Part shown: piece after piece, positions 18,198 to 27,545 of the stretch
How positions within the stretch are numbered: position 1 is the stretch's first letter
Layout of the letters: every line of letters starts with the position of its first letter
Origin: Dehalobacter sp. DCM
GTDB lineage: Bacteria > Bacillota > Desulfitobacteriia > Desulfitobacteriales > Syntrophobotulaceae
Reading direction: 5' to 3'
DNA length: 64,000 nucleotides
NCBI RefSeq assembly: GCF_024972775.1
Contig: NZ_CP092282.1
Span: forward strand, 2,411,001-2,475,000
The notes under the pieces: generated by a model
Database searches by the model: none
Told to the model about the DNA's origin: nothing
What the model saw: the letters and a program-made list of their open reading frames with translations, nothing else
Program-made: the position numbers and the translations under genes

Positions 18198-18416
18198 CGA
18201 ATCTTCCTTTACTATATAACTGCATTACTTAACGATATAACTCATTTTCCTCATTAGCCTGATTAGCTTACGTTACACTATTATTTAAACGGAGTACAGT
18301 GAACTGTTTACATTTTGCACAAGCACTATTGTAACCGATAGGACCCGCAATCGACAATTGGAATTAATTATTTTTATGGTAAAATGGAATAGAAATTTTT
18401 GTATTGAGGTGTCATC

Positions 18417-19253
18417 ATGAGTATCGATTACTTTGATCAATTATGGCAGAGTAAGGGACCAGGAAAGAAAAGCTATAAAGAGGGAAGTGCCGAATCCTGG
18501 GACAGCCGTGTGGATGAATTCTCAACCGATCGCCCAGACGAACGGATCTCCAAAATTATCGCGCTATTAGAAGACAAACACCTGCTGCACCACAATGCCA
18601 CTGTTTTGGATATAGGGTGCGGACCCGGGCGGTTTGCCGCCGAATTTGCCGGTAAAGCACATCACGTTGTTGGCGTGGATATTTCAGCAAATATGCTTAA
18701 AAACGCCAGACAATATTCTGCCGGTCAAAATATATCCAATACGGAGTTCATCCAATTAGACTGGCATGATGCAGACTTGTCAGAACTTCAATGGCAGCAT
18801 CAGTTCAGTTTGGTCACCGCCATTATGTCACCGGCCATCTTCAGTCGGGAAAGTTTGGAGAAGATTATTGCAGCCAGCAGTGAAAATGGCTTTCTCTGTC
18901 ATTTTGTTGAACACAGCGATCCCATTAATGATGAATTGAAAAGTTTGTTTTTCGGTCAGCAGCACGCAGATATCTATGGAAATAAAGCACTCTATTGCTG
19001 CTTAAATTATCTTTGGCTAAGAAAGCTGTACCCGGAAATCACCTACCTTGATACCCAGCGTCAAAGTACGCGGACGATCGAGGAAGCCACCCGGCATTAT
19101 GTGAATCGATGGGAAATGAAAATAGATTTGTCCGGTACCCAACGCGAAGAGATAAAAGACATTGTGCAAAGACGGGCGAAGGATGGTGTGGTTTCAGAAA
19201 CGATAGCGGCTCGGATTGCATGTGTTTATTGGCGAAATAAAATATACAAATAG
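18417..19253 (+). CDS. Class I SAM-dependent methyltransferase
   Basis: 278 residues. The SAM-binding motif VLDIGCGPGRFAAEFAG lies at about 61-77, with the acidic VVGVDIS after it and QLDWHDADL further on. The N-terminal SKGPGKKSYKEGSAESWDSRVDEFS block appears in methyltransferases of anaerobes of unknown substrate. It converges on the ABC-2 permease gene with almost no gap. Confidence 0.82.
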   Translation: MSIDYFDQLWQSKGPGKKSYKEGSAESWDSRVDEFSTDRPDERISKIIALLEDKHLLHHNATVLDIGCGPGRFAAEFAGKAHHVVGVDISANMLKNARQYSAGQNISNTEFIQLDWHDADLSELQWQHQFSLVTAIMSPAIFSRESLEKIIAASSENGFLCHFVEHSDPINDELKSLFFGQQHADIYGNKALYCCLNYLWLRKLYPEITYLDTQRQSTRTIEEATRHYVNRWEMKIDLSGTQREEIKDIVQRRAKDGVVSETIAARIACVYWRNKIYK

Positions 19254-19258
19254 TATTT

Positions 19259-20074
19259 CTACTGAATCAGTTTCCTCTTGACCATAACCAGCGGGATAGG
19301 CAGTGTGATCAACGTGACAACCGTTAACCAGATTAAATGGCCGATGATGGCTGATGATACTTGTCCTAAAACAAGAGGCCGAACGCACTCAACGGCGTGG
19401 TAAAGCGGCGTCAGCCACGGCAGGAACTGAACAGCCTGAGGCAGGCCTTCAACCGGGAAAAAGATTCCTGCAAACAGAAACATCGGGGATATGAAAAGGG
19501 TAAAGAAATAACCGAAAGAATCATAGTTCGGAGCTATACTGGTCCAAATCAGCGAAAGGTTGGAGAAAATTACCGACATCAGCATTAATGGGATAAATAA
19601 TAACAGACAAGAGAAAGACTGAGCGATTCCGAACAGCGCCACGACGATAAAGAAGACCGCACCGTAGAGAACTCCCTTAAACGTTCCATAGAGGATTTCA
19701 CCCATTACGACATCATCCATGCTGACCGGCGTCACGGCCATGCTATAAAAGATTTTCTCGCGTACCATTCGTGTATAGCTGTTATAGGTCATTTCATAGG
19801 TGACTGCAAACATAGCGGACGAGGCGATAAGACCGGGTGCCAGATAGTCCAGATAGGAAAGGCCATTGATCTTGGTAATATAGACGCCCAGACCAAACCC
19901 CATGGCCCATAGATACAGCAGTGGCTCCAGAAAATTAAACATGATATTGGCTTTCCAGGTCTTTGCGAAAACCTTCAGGTTCCGTAAAAACACTTTGTAG
20001 ACCAGAGCAAAACTGATATCCGGCTTAAACAGCTGGATAATAATGTCTGTCCATATCGCGCTTGCTTTAAGCAT
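19259..20074 (-). CDS. ABC-2 type permease (NodJ/DrrB-like)
   Basis: 271 residues with about six transmembrane helices. MLKASAIWTDIIIQLFKPDISFALVYKVFLRNLKVFAKTWKANIMFNFLEPLLYLWAMG is the usual cytoplasmic N-terminus leading to helix 1. It is the membrane half of an exporter whose ATPase is encoded immediately upstream on the same strand (50-bp gap). NodJ-type permeases export small amphipathic molecules; the substrate here is unknown. Confidence 0.87.
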   Translation of the reverse strand: MLKASAIWTDIIIQLFKPDISFALVYKVFLRNLKVFAKTWKANIMFNFLEPLLYLWAMGFGLGVYITKINGLSYLDYLAPGLIASSAMFAVTYEMTYNSYTRMVREKIFYSMAVTPVSMDDVVMGEILYGTFKGVLYGAVFFIVVALFGIAQSFSCLLLFIPLMLMSVIFSNLSLIWTSIAPNYDSFGYFFTLFISPMFLFAGIFFPVEGLPQAVQFLPWLTPLYHAVECVRPLVLGQVSSAIIGHLIWLTVVTLITLPIPLVMVKRKLIQ

Positions 20075-20123
20075 TTGACCCTCCTAAAGCGTCATTAATG
20101 ACTCTATTATATACTTACCTGCT

Positions 20124-21098
20124 TTAATTGTTTTCTGTCTCCGAATGGGAACCGGAGAGCGTTTCACCAGTCAGCTTGAGGAAGACGTCTTCCAGATTTG
20201 TCGGCCTCAGCCGCTGGTAGCGGACAGGCAAATGGGCCTCGGCTATTTTATGATTCAAGTTTTCTGTTAAAAGTTGGCCCTCATTCGTATACATGACCAG
20301 ATCATCGCCGATGTGCTGGGAGGTCTTTAACCAGGACTGACCCCACTCCAGGAGTAGAGCTTGGTTTTCCGGATCAATACCTAATTCCAGCGCATAACTC
20401 CCGACATGTTTTTGGATCAGATCAACGGGTACACCTTGCTCCAGAATTTTGCCCTGATTAATAATAATCAGACGGTCACAAAGATAACTGGCTTCATCCA
20501 GGTAGTGCGTCGTCAGTAGCATTGTGGTTCCGTTTTCTTTCAACTGGCGGAGCCTCTGCCAGACAAGGTGTCGGGCATACGGATCTAAACCGGTGGTCGG
20601 TTCATCAAGTATCAGCAGCTCCGGATTATTGATCAAAGCACGGCCAATCGTCAGTCGGCGTTTCATACCGCCGGACAATTCATCAACAACGGCTTTCTTT
20701 TTGGTTAAGAGATCCATGAAGGTCAATATCTCTTCTGCCCGTTCTTTGGCAACAGCGCGGGGAAGCCGATAATAGGAAGCATATACCAGAAGATTCTCGA
20801 TAACCGTTAATTCCGGATCAAGATTATCCTCCTGAGGAACCACACCGATCCGCGTTTTAATCTCTCGCGAATGCAGCGTAATATCCTGATTAAATACGGA
20901 CAGAGTACCTTCAGTCAACGGCGACAAACCGTAGATCATGCGGGCCAGCGAAGTTTTACCGGCACCATTGGGCCCCAGGAGACCAAAGCATTCACCTTTG
21001 CCGACTGAGAAATTTATTCCATCGACAGCTGTGAAATCGCCAAAACGCTTGCTTAATTCTTTGGCCATAATCACGTGATTCTCAGGGCTTTGCTGCAT
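20124..21098 (-). CDS. ABC transporter ATPase (NodI/DrrA-like)
   Basis: 324 residues. Walker A GPNGAGKTS (near 39), the Q-loop region VVPQEDNLDPELTVIENLLVYASYYRLP, the signature LSGGMKRRLTIGRALINNPELLILDEPTTGLDP and the switch His in TTHYLDEA are all present. The C-terminal 100 residues are the extra domain of the DrrA group. First gene of a two-gene exporter operon with the ABC-2 permease. Confidence 0.9.
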   Translation of the reverse strand: MQQSPENHVIMAKELSKRFGDFTAVDGINFSVGKGECFGLLGPNGAGKTSLARMIYGLSPLTEGTLSVFNQDITLHSREIKTRIGVVPQEDNLDPELTVIENLLVYASYYRLPRAVAKERAEEILTFMDLLTKKKAVVDELSGGMKRRLTIGRALINNPELLILDEPTTGLDPYARHLVWQRLRQLKENGTTMLLTTHYLDEASYLCDRLIIINQGKILEQGVPVDLIQKHVGSYALELGIDPENQALLLEWGQSWLKTSQHIGDDLVMYTNEGQLLTENLNHKIAEAHLPVRYQRLRPTNLEDVFLKLTGETLSGSHSETENN

Positions 21099-21279
21099 TT
21101 ATCCATTCCCCCCAAGTGTGATAACGAAAGTTTCTGATTGACCTGGTACTAGATTAACAAAACCTGTCAGGATGTACAAGGCCAGATTCAGTATATTTAT
21201 AGCATACTTACCATGTATATACAAATTATTGTATCCGCTGGTGGACAGAGATTCTTTCTTTTGATATAATTGATCTGCT

Positions 21280-21430
21280 TAGGTTGCATTAATGCAATAA
21301 TAGGGAAACAGGTGAAATGCCTGTACGGTCCCGCCGCCGTATGGTGGAGCAAATTCAAAGTTGCCACTGTTCACAATGGGAAGGCTGAATTTGTACTGAA
21401 ACCAAGTCGGAAGACCTGCCTGAGCACAAT
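21280..21430 (+). promoter_or_regulatory. Cobalamin (B12) riboswitch
   Basis: Conserved blocks in order: GGGAAACAGGTGAAATGCCT, ACGGTCCCGCCGCCGTA, GGGAAGGC and CCAAGTCGGAAGACCTGCCT, ending about 190 bases before cbiA. These are the core elements of the AdoCbl riboswitch. It should reduce expression of the downstream cobalamin operon when AdoCbl is abundant. A G+C-rich segment after the core (to about 21600) may form the expression platform. Confidence 0.93.
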
Positions 21431-21618
21431 AAGCACTTTTTTCACGGAGGATGAAAGGTGTTGCATACGCAATCTGCAAATCGACCAAGGATTGCAGGGA
21501 ATGTATATCAACTTCTTTTAGCCGCCGCGCTTAAAGAAGTTTTTCTGTACATAGAAGAACGTGCGTCGCAGAATCGTTTTAGGAGCGACGATCATCAAAA
21601 AGGAAAAGAGACGATATC

Positions 21619-23007
21619 ATGATAGCTAAGATCCCCCGTATTATGATTGCTGCTGCTGGCAGCAACAGCGGGAAAACGACCATAACATGTGCTATTTTAC
21701 AGGCATTTATGAAGAAGGGCCTAACACCCTCTGCGTTTAAATGCGGCCCGGATTTTATTGATCCTATGTTTCATACCGAAGTAATTGGTACAAAATCACG
21801 TAATCTGGACTTGTTTCTGCTGCCCGAAGACGTGTGTAAATATTTGCTGGTTAAAAACGCAAGAGAGTCACAAATCGCTGTCCTTGAAGGCGTTATGGGT
21901 TATTACGATGGCCTGGGTATCGGAGAAACCACTGCCAGTTCCTATCACTTGGCCGGAGTGACAAAAACACCGGTTATCCTCGTTATTAACTGCGCCGGAG
22001 CTGCCCTCTCTATAGCAGCTCAAATCCAGGGTTTTAGCAATTTCCGTCCGAACAGCCGAGTAAAGGGGGTAATCCTTAACAACCTGTCACCGGCGCTCTA
22101 TCCGTCATATAAATCGATGATTGAACACGAAACGAACATTGCTGTTATCGGATATTTCCCCAAAATGTCAGAATGTTCATTAGAAAGCAGGCATTTAGGC
22201 CTGATTACCGCGGCAGAGGTAGAAAACCTTCAGCATAAGCTTGATCTTCTTGCCGACCAGGCTTTAGCATCCGTTGATTTAGACCAGATGATGGAAATAG
22301 CCAGGGAAAATGAAGAAATTGATTATTGCGATTATCCCATAGAGAATATTGCCGCGGTGACCCTTGCGGTAGCCAGAGATAAAGCGTTCTGTTTCTATTA
22401 CCAGGACAGCTTGGAATTGCTGGAGCAAATGGGGGCTCGGATTGAGTATTTCAGCCCGTTGAAGGATGAGATGGTACCCGCGTGTGACGGAATTATCTTA
22501 GGAGGCGGTTATCCTGAAATATTCGCCAAGGAATTAGCTGAGAACAAAACAATGCTGCAGCAGATCCGTAATTTATTGGACAAAGAGACGCCGTGTATCG
22601 CCGAGTGCGGCGGATTTATGTACCTGTTGGATTCGATAAAGGACAAAGACGGCAATCAGTGTGAAATGGCGGGTTTTCTTAAGGGAAATGCTACGCTGAC
22701 TGACAGACTGCACCGTTTTGGTTACATTACCTTGACTGCGCAGCACGATAATCTTCTCTGCAAAAAAGGGGAGAGTATCAATGCACATGAATTTCATTAC
22801 TCGGATTCAACCCTCAACGGCGAGTCGTTTATTGCCGAAAGACCTTCCGGTAAGGCGCAATGGAACTGTATCCATGCCAATGAGCACCTCGCCGTTGGTT
22901 ATCCGCACATGCATCTTTGGGGGAATACCGATTTTGCTCGCTCGTTCATTGAGCAATGCCGAAAGCATAAGGATATGCAGTTGAATGAAGAATACCCGAT
23001 TCGATAA
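21619..23007 (+). CDS. cbiA: Cobyrinic acid a,c-diamide synthase
   Basis: 462 residues. It uses glutamine and ATP to amidate the a and c carboxylates of cobyrinic acid. The P-loop AAGSNSGKTTITC is near residue 12. The C-terminal class I glutamine amidotransferase domain has the nucleophile Cys in IAECGGFMYL (near 332) and the late His in VGYPHMHLWGN. First gene of the riboswitch-controlled operon. Confidence 0.94.
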   Translation: MIAKIPRIMIAAAGSNSGKTTITCAILQAFMKKGLTPSAFKCGPDFIDPMFHTEVIGTKSRNLDLFLLPEDVCKYLLVKNARESQIAVLEGVMGYYDGLGIGETTASSYHLAGVTKTPVILVINCAGAALSIAAQIQGFSNFRPNSRVKGVILNNLSPALYPSYKSMIEHETNIAVIGYFPKMSECSLESRHLGLITAAEVENLQHKLDLLADQALASVDLDQMMEIARENEEIDYCDYPIENIAAVTLAVARDKAFCFYYQDSLELLEQMGARIEYFSPLKDEMVPACDGIILGGGYPEIFAKELAENKTMLQQIRNLLDKETPCIAECGGFMYLLDSIKDKDGNQCEMAGFLKGNATLTDRLHRFGYITLTAQHDNLLCKKGESINAHEFHYSDSTLNGESFIAERPSGKAQWNCIHANEHLAVGYPHMHLWGNTDFARSFIEQCRKHKDMQLNEEYPIR

Positions 23008-23037
23008 CGTATTTATTTAAGCAGGTGGTGACTGATA

Positions 23038-23592
23038 GTGATTGCCTTAGTCAGCGGCGGTGTGGCCAGCGGAAAGTCAGCCATGGCAGAAAATCTTGCC
23101 GTTAACCTCAATAAAGGAAGAATTGCCTATATAGCTACTATGACGGTCAGCGACGACGAATGCCGCAATCGGGTCGTCAAACACCGCTTGATGCGTCACG
23201 GAAAAGGTTTTGATACCTTTGAGCTCGCTTATCATCTTGCTGAGAGCCCCTCGCAATTTGTCGGCATCGATTGTGCGTTACTGGAAGACTTAGGCAATCT
23301 GATTGCCAATGAAATGTATTTTCAGCGACTGAATGCGAAACAAGCGTTTGACCGAATCAGTTCAGATATCCAAACTTTGGCGCAGATCATACCGAACCTG
23401 GTTATTGTTACCAATACAATTTTCTCCGACATTACGGACTACGACCCGTTTACGATGGACTATATCTCGGTTCTGGGACAGCTCAACACGATGATCGGAA
23501 CCAACGCCGATATCGTACTCGAAGCCGTTTGTTCTATTCCTGTTATACATAAAGGAAAGAAGGATTTGCCCCATGTTAAAGACCTTATTTGA
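23038..23592 (+). CDS. cobU: CobU-like adenosylcobinamide kinase/guanylyltransferase, copy 1
   Basis: 184 residues from a GTG start. The P-loop GGVASGKSAMAENLA is at about 7-21; RIAYIATMTVSDDECRNRVVKHRLMRH holds the region of the guanylated His in CobU, and VGIDCALLEDLGNLIANEM matches the family D-x-LxxLxxN motif. It phosphorylates adenosylcobinamide and adds GMP from GTP. It overlaps cobS by 20 bases. A second CobU-like gene follows cobS. Confidence 0.85.
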   Translation: MIALVSGGVASGKSAMAENLAVNLNKGRIAYIATMTVSDDECRNRVVKHRLMRHGKGFDTFELAYHLAESPSQFVGIDCALLEDLGNLIANEMYFQRLNAKQAFDRISSDIQTLAQIIPNLVIVTNTIFSDITDYDPFTMDYISVLGQLNTMIGTNADIVLEAVCSIPVIHKGKKDLPHVKDLI

Positions 23593-24349
23593 ATCCTTTG
23601 TTGCCGCTTTTTCCATGTACTCCAAATTACCGATGCCGCAAATCAGTTGGAACGATAAAAACATGCGCTATTCCTTTGTCTTTTTTCCATTTGTCGGTAT
23701 AGTTATCGCTTTGATCCTAGCGGCTCTCCTCGCTGTCTGCAATTATTATTACTTTAGTCCGGCTTTGTTTTCCGCTTTTGCTGTATTGATGACTGTGCTC
23801 ATTACCGGTGGGATCCATCTGGATGGTTATTGCGATACGATCGATGCGTTAAATTCACATAAAGACAGGGAAGAGAAACTGCGCATCTTGAAAGACCCGA
23901 ATGTCGGTGCGTTTGCGCTCATTTATACGGCCGCGTTGCTTCTCGTTCAGTTTGCGGCGTGGTATGAGATTTTCTTAACTCAGCATTTATTATTTATCGT
24001 CTTTATTAGTTTTTTCCTTTCACGTTCGATAGGCGCTATGGTCGTTGTTGCATTTCCCTGTGCCCGGACGACCGGACTGGCTTCAATTTTTGCTGACTAT
24101 GCATCGAAGAAGGCGCTGCGGATCATACTCGCTGTGTTTATCCTCTTCTGTGCTTGCGCCATGGTGTATATTAATGTTATTGCGGCCATTTTTGCGCTCC
24201 TTTTTGTCATGATTTCTTTCCTCTGGTTTTATCGGATGATGAAGAGAGAGTTTGGGGGAATTACGGGTGATTTGGCTGGGTTTTACATTGTAATTTGCGA
24301 AACCGGAATTCTGACGATTGCTGCTGTTTTAGGAGGTATTTTGCCATGA
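23573..24349 (+). CDS. cobS: Adenosylcobinamide-GDP ribazoletransferase CobS
   Basis: 258 residues, an integral membrane protein with about six helices. It joins alpha-ribazole (or its phosphate) to adenosylcobinamide-GDP. The motif GGIHLDGYCDTIDALNSHKDREEKLRILKDPNVGAFA is the metal-binding DGxxDxxD signature of the family. It overlaps the preceding cobU gene and, by 4 bases, the following one. Confidence 0.94.
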   Translation: MLKTLFESFVAAFSMYSKLPMPQISWNDKNMRYSFVFFPFVGIVIALILAALLAVCNYYYFSPALFSAFAVLMTVLITGGIHLDGYCDTIDALNSHKDREEKLRILKDPNVGAFALIYTAALLLVQFAAWYEIFLTQHLLFIVFISFFLSRSIGAMVVVAFPCARTTGLASIFADYASKKALRIILAVFILFCACAMVYINVIAAIFALLFVMISFLWFYRMMKREFGGITGDLAGFYIVICETGILTIAAVLGGILP

Positions 24350-24741
24350 TTCTGATTATCGGAGGAAACAGTCAGGGTAAACTGGCCTGCGCACTGCGTC
24401 TGCTTCCTATCCAAGCCGACGATATTAGCGACGGTGAAGTCTGCCGTATCGAAGAGGCATTCCAACGCAAAGTCATCAATCATTTTCACCATCTAGTCAA
24501 ACGTTTGCGGGAAAGCGGCATTGACCCGCAGCCGTTCATCATGGAAGGCATTGCCAAAAACCCGGCAATCGTTGTCATCAGTGATGAATTAAGTTCAGCC
24601 GTAGTGCCGATCGTCCGTGAAAGCCGGGAGCTTCAGGAAGCCGTCGGACGTATTCTATGTCAACTGGCACAACAAGCCGATCGGGTCTACCGTGTCTTTT
24701 GCGGGATCCCGTCCTGTATCAAGGGTGATGCCAATGGATAA
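24346..24741 (+). CDS. CobU-like protein, copy 2 (short)
   Basis: 131 residues from the ATG at 24346 (GGAGG upstream), overlapping the cobS stop. It starts MILIIGGNSQGKLACA, a P-loop form that departs from the usual GGxxSGKS by having Gln-Gly-Lys-Leu. The middle DPQPFIMEGI and VVISDELSSAVVPIVRESRELQEAVGRILCQLAQQADRVYRVFCGIPSCIKG fits the C-terminal half of CobU, where the guanylyltransferase tyrosine/arginine region lies. It lacks the region that carries the guanylated His, so it may do only part of the reaction. Confidence 0.75.
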   Translation: MILIIGGNSQGKLACALRLLPIQADDISDGEVCRIEEAFQRKVINHFHHLVKRLRESGIDPQPFIMEGIAKNPAIVVISDELSSAVVPIVRESRELQEAVGRILCQLAQQADRVYRVFCGIPSCIKGDANG

Positions 24742-25387
24742 TAATCACCTATACCACCTTTATTTGATCCGGCATGCTAAAACTGAAGGAAATATCGCGA
24801 GACGTTATATTGGCAGAACCAATGAACCACTCTGTGCTCAAGGGATTGCGGAACTTCAAGCTAAGATTGATGCTAAAGTTTATCCGCTTGTCGAATATGT
24901 GTTTTCCAGTCCGATGATCCGTTGCGACCAAACCAGAGGATTGATCTATCCTGACGCTCCGTTTTCTATTGTCGAGGCATTTGCTGAATACAACTTTGGA
25001 TTTTTTGAGAATAAAGCATACGATGAGCTGAAAGATACCCCGGAATACCAATGCTGGTTGGACAGTGAGGGAAAGGGAAAGATACCCGGTGGGGAAAGTG
25101 CCGATGAATTTAAAGCCCGTTGCCTCGACGGCTTTACCAAGGTAATGGCAACAATTGAAACTGCGGGGATCCGTCATATCGCCCTCATTATTCACGGCGG
25201 CACCATCATGGCGTTATTGGAAGCCTATTCTCCGGAAAGCGTTGACTTCTATCATTGGCAGGTTAAAAACGGTGAAGGCTATCACCTGATCATCGATCCA
25301 CTGTCTTGGAATAAAACCCATAAAGCACAGTCCGTAACAAAACTGGGAATTAATGAAAAAAGTGCTGTAAATACACATGAAATTTAG
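24734..25387 (+). CDS. cobC: Alpha-ribazole phosphatase-like histidine phosphatase
   Basis: 217 residues from the ATG at 24734, which overlaps the preceding stop. LYLIRHAKTEGN near residue 9 is the RHG catalytic motif with the phosphorylated His, and IALIIHGGTIMALLEAY near 153 holds the second His. CobC removes phosphate from alpha-ribazole-5'-phosphate or adenosylcobalamin-5'-phosphate, and its place in the operon supports this role over other histidine phosphatases. Confidence 0.85.
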   Translation: MDNNHLYHLYLIRHAKTEGNIARRYIGRTNEPLCAQGIAELQAKIDAKVYPLVEYVFSSPMIRCDQTRGLIYPDAPFSIVEAFAEYNFGFFENKAYDELKDTPEYQCWLDSEGKGKIPGGESADEFKARCLDGFTKVMATIETAGIRHIALIIHGGTIMALLEAYSPESVDFYHWQVKNGEGYHLIIDPLSWNKTHKAQSVTKLGINEKSAVNTHEI

Positions 25388-25421
25388 TAATATATGGAAT
25401 AGGATGACGTGGTAATAAAGA

Positions 25422-26390
25422 ATGCTGACATTACTGACTTTGTTTACAGGCTACCTACTTGATTTAATACTGGGAGATCCCCATTGGCTACCGCATCCAA
25501 TCCGTTTGATCGGCCGGATGATTTCCGGCGGTGAGCGGGTGTTGCGTCGGCTAAGCTGCGGCTCCGACCGCAACCAATATGTTTATGGGATTATTCTAAC
25601 GGTTGGTGTCGTGGGTATATCCTTTCTTGTCCCTCTTCTTCTGCTTATGTTGCTGAAGTCGATCAGTCCGCTGCTGGGATTTGCGGCGGAGGCGATCATG
25701 TGTTATCAGATTCTGGCAACACGGGCACTACGGGATGAAAGCATGAAAGTGTATGCGGAGCTGATGAAGAATGATCTCGCCGAAGCCAGGAAAAAGTTAT
25801 CCTGGATCGTCGGCAGGGATACCGAAAATTTGAATGCACCGCAAGTTGCCAAAGGTGCTGTCGAAACAGTCGCTGAAAATCTGTCCGACGGTGTGATCGC
25901 TCCCATGATCTTCATACTGTTCGGCGGTGCACCCTTAGGTTTTCTCTATAAGGCGATCAACACATTGGATTCGATGATTGGCTATAAGAATGATAAATAC
26001 CTCTATTTTGGCAGGTTTGCTGCAAAGCTGGATGACGTGGCCAATTATTTGCCAGCTCGGATTTCAGCCTATCTCATGTTGGCCGCGGTCTGGCTGATTC
26101 GGATGGATTTTCCAAATGCCCTGAGGATCTATCGGCGTGACCGCCACAATCATTCCAGTCCGAATTCAGCACATACAGAAGCTGTATGTGCCGGAGCTTT
26201 AAATATTCAACTCGCTGGCAGTAATTATTATTTTGGGAAACTTGTCGTCAAACCGACGATTGGGGATCCTATCCGTGACATCGAAGCGGAGGATATCCCC
26301 CGTGCTAATCGTCTGATGATAACCACATCGCTTGTCGGTCTGGTCATCGGGTCGATAGTAAGGATTGGGATCGTTTGCTGGATGCGATGA
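25422..26390 (+). CDS. cbiB: Adenosylcobinamide-phosphate synthase CbiB
   Basis: 322 residues, membrane protein with several helices. It attaches (R)-1-amino-2-propanol O-phosphate to adenosylcobyric acid. Family motifs include GYLLDLILGDPHWLPHPIRLIGRMI at the N-terminus, GRDTENLNAPQVAKGAVETVAENLSDGVIAPM, and the late HNHSSPNSAHTEAVCAGALNIQLAG. Its substrate is made by the next gene product, CobD. Confidence 0.93.
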   Translation: MLTLLTLFTGYLLDLILGDPHWLPHPIRLIGRMISGGERVLRRLSCGSDRNQYVYGIILTVGVVGISFLVPLLLLMLLKSISPLLGFAAEAIMCYQILATRALRDESMKVYAELMKNDLAEARKKLSWIVGRDTENLNAPQVAKGAVETVAENLSDGVIAPMIFILFGGAPLGFLYKAINTLDSMIGYKNDKYLYFGRFAAKLDDVANYLPARISAYLMLAAVWLIRMDFPNALRIYRRDRHNHSSPNSAHTEAVCAGALNIQLAGSNYYFGKLVVKPTIGDPIRDIEAEDIPRANRLMITTSLVGLVIGSIVRIGIVCWMR

Positions 26391-26459
26391 CTGATCATAT
26401 TTACCCGGATGCTGGGATTGAGAAAATTCCAATACGATGAAGGCAGGTAAACAAGCGAT

Positions 26460-27545
26460 ATGTATGAATACAGCCACGGCGGCGATATTTATTCGGTCAG
26501 AAAACAAACAGGGCGGGACGATATCCTGGATTACTCCTCCAATGTGAATCCGCTGGGCCTTCCTGAAGCCGTTAAACGCGCTGTGCTTCAATCATTGGAT
26601 GAATGCGTTAATTATCCGGATCCATTTTGTCGGGAGCTGATCGCGGCTTTGGCAGAGTATGAAAACGTCGATCACACGGTTATCTTAGCGGCCAATGGCG
26701 CTGCGGAGATCATCTTTCGATTGGTTCTGGCCTTAAAACCACAAAAAGCGCTGCTTTTTGCCCCGACATTCTCAGATTATGAAAAAGCGCTGCATACCGT
26801 GGATTGTTCAATCGACTATTATTCCTTGCTGGAAGCCAATCATTTTTCAGTAACGGAAGCGATACTGAATCAGATTAACAATAGTGTGGATATGCTTTTT
26901 ATCTGCAATCCGAATAACCCGACTGGGCAGCTGTGCTCAAAGGAACTGATGCTTAAAATCATCGCCAAATGCCGGACAACAGGGACAATCGTTGTCGTCG
27001 ATGAATGCTTTATGGATTTTGTTGAAAACAGCGCGCAATATTCTGTCCAAAGCGCGTTAAAACAAAATGATCATATGCTGATCCTCAAAGCATTTACGAA
27101 AATATTTGCGATGCCTGGTTTTCGTCTGGGGTATGTTTTAACAGCAAACATGGCTCTGCTGGAGAAAATCCGAATGGCGGGGCAGGATTGGAGTGTTTCC
27201 GCGCCGGCCCAGTTTGCCGGTATCTGTGCATTGCAGGATAAAGATTACCTGCGACGCACCGAGATCCTGATCAAAGACGAAAGGGAATTTCTTATCCGAG
27301 AATTAAAACACCTGGGGTTCCAGGTGTTTGGTTCCAGAGCAAATTACATCTTCTTTAAAACGGCTGTTACGAATTTAGCTGCTAAGATGCTGGAAAAAGG
27401 CATCATGATACGTTCCTGCGCAAATTATATTAATCTGAGCAATGCCTTCTATCGCATTGCTGTAAAAAACCATGAGGATAATTTAAGACTTATTGCTGCT
27501 TTCAGGGATGTGATAAATGATGAAAGCCATCATGGTCATTATTGA
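26460..27545 (+). CDS. cobD: Threonine-phosphate decarboxylase CobD
   Basis: 361 residues, fold type I PLP enzyme. The PLP lysine lies in LILKAFTKIFAMPGFRLGY (near residue 219), with FICNPNNPTGQLCS and VVVDECFMDF upstream. CobD decarboxylates L-threonine O-3-phosphate to (R)-1-amino-2-propanol O-2-phosphate. The N-terminal YEYSHGGDIYSV block is typical of CobD rather than histidinol-phosphate aminotransferase. The last 29 bases overlap the next gene. Confidence 0.93.
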   Translation: MYEYSHGGDIYSVRKQTGRDDILDYSSNVNPLGLPEAVKRAVLQSLDECVNYPDPFCRELIAALAEYENVDHTVILAANGAAEIIFRLVLALKPQKALLFAPTFSDYEKALHTVDCSIDYYSLLEANHFSVTEAILNQINNSVDMLFICNPNNPTGQLCSKELMLKIIAKCRTTGTIVVVDECFMDFVENSAQYSVQSALKQNDHMLILKAFTKIFAMPGFRLGYVLTANMALLEKIRMAGQDWSVSAPAQFAGICALQDKDYLRRTEILIKDEREFLIRELKHLGFQVFGSRANYIFFKTAVTNLAAKMLEKGIMIRSCANYINLSNAFYRIAVKNHEDNLRLIAAFRDVINDESHHGHY

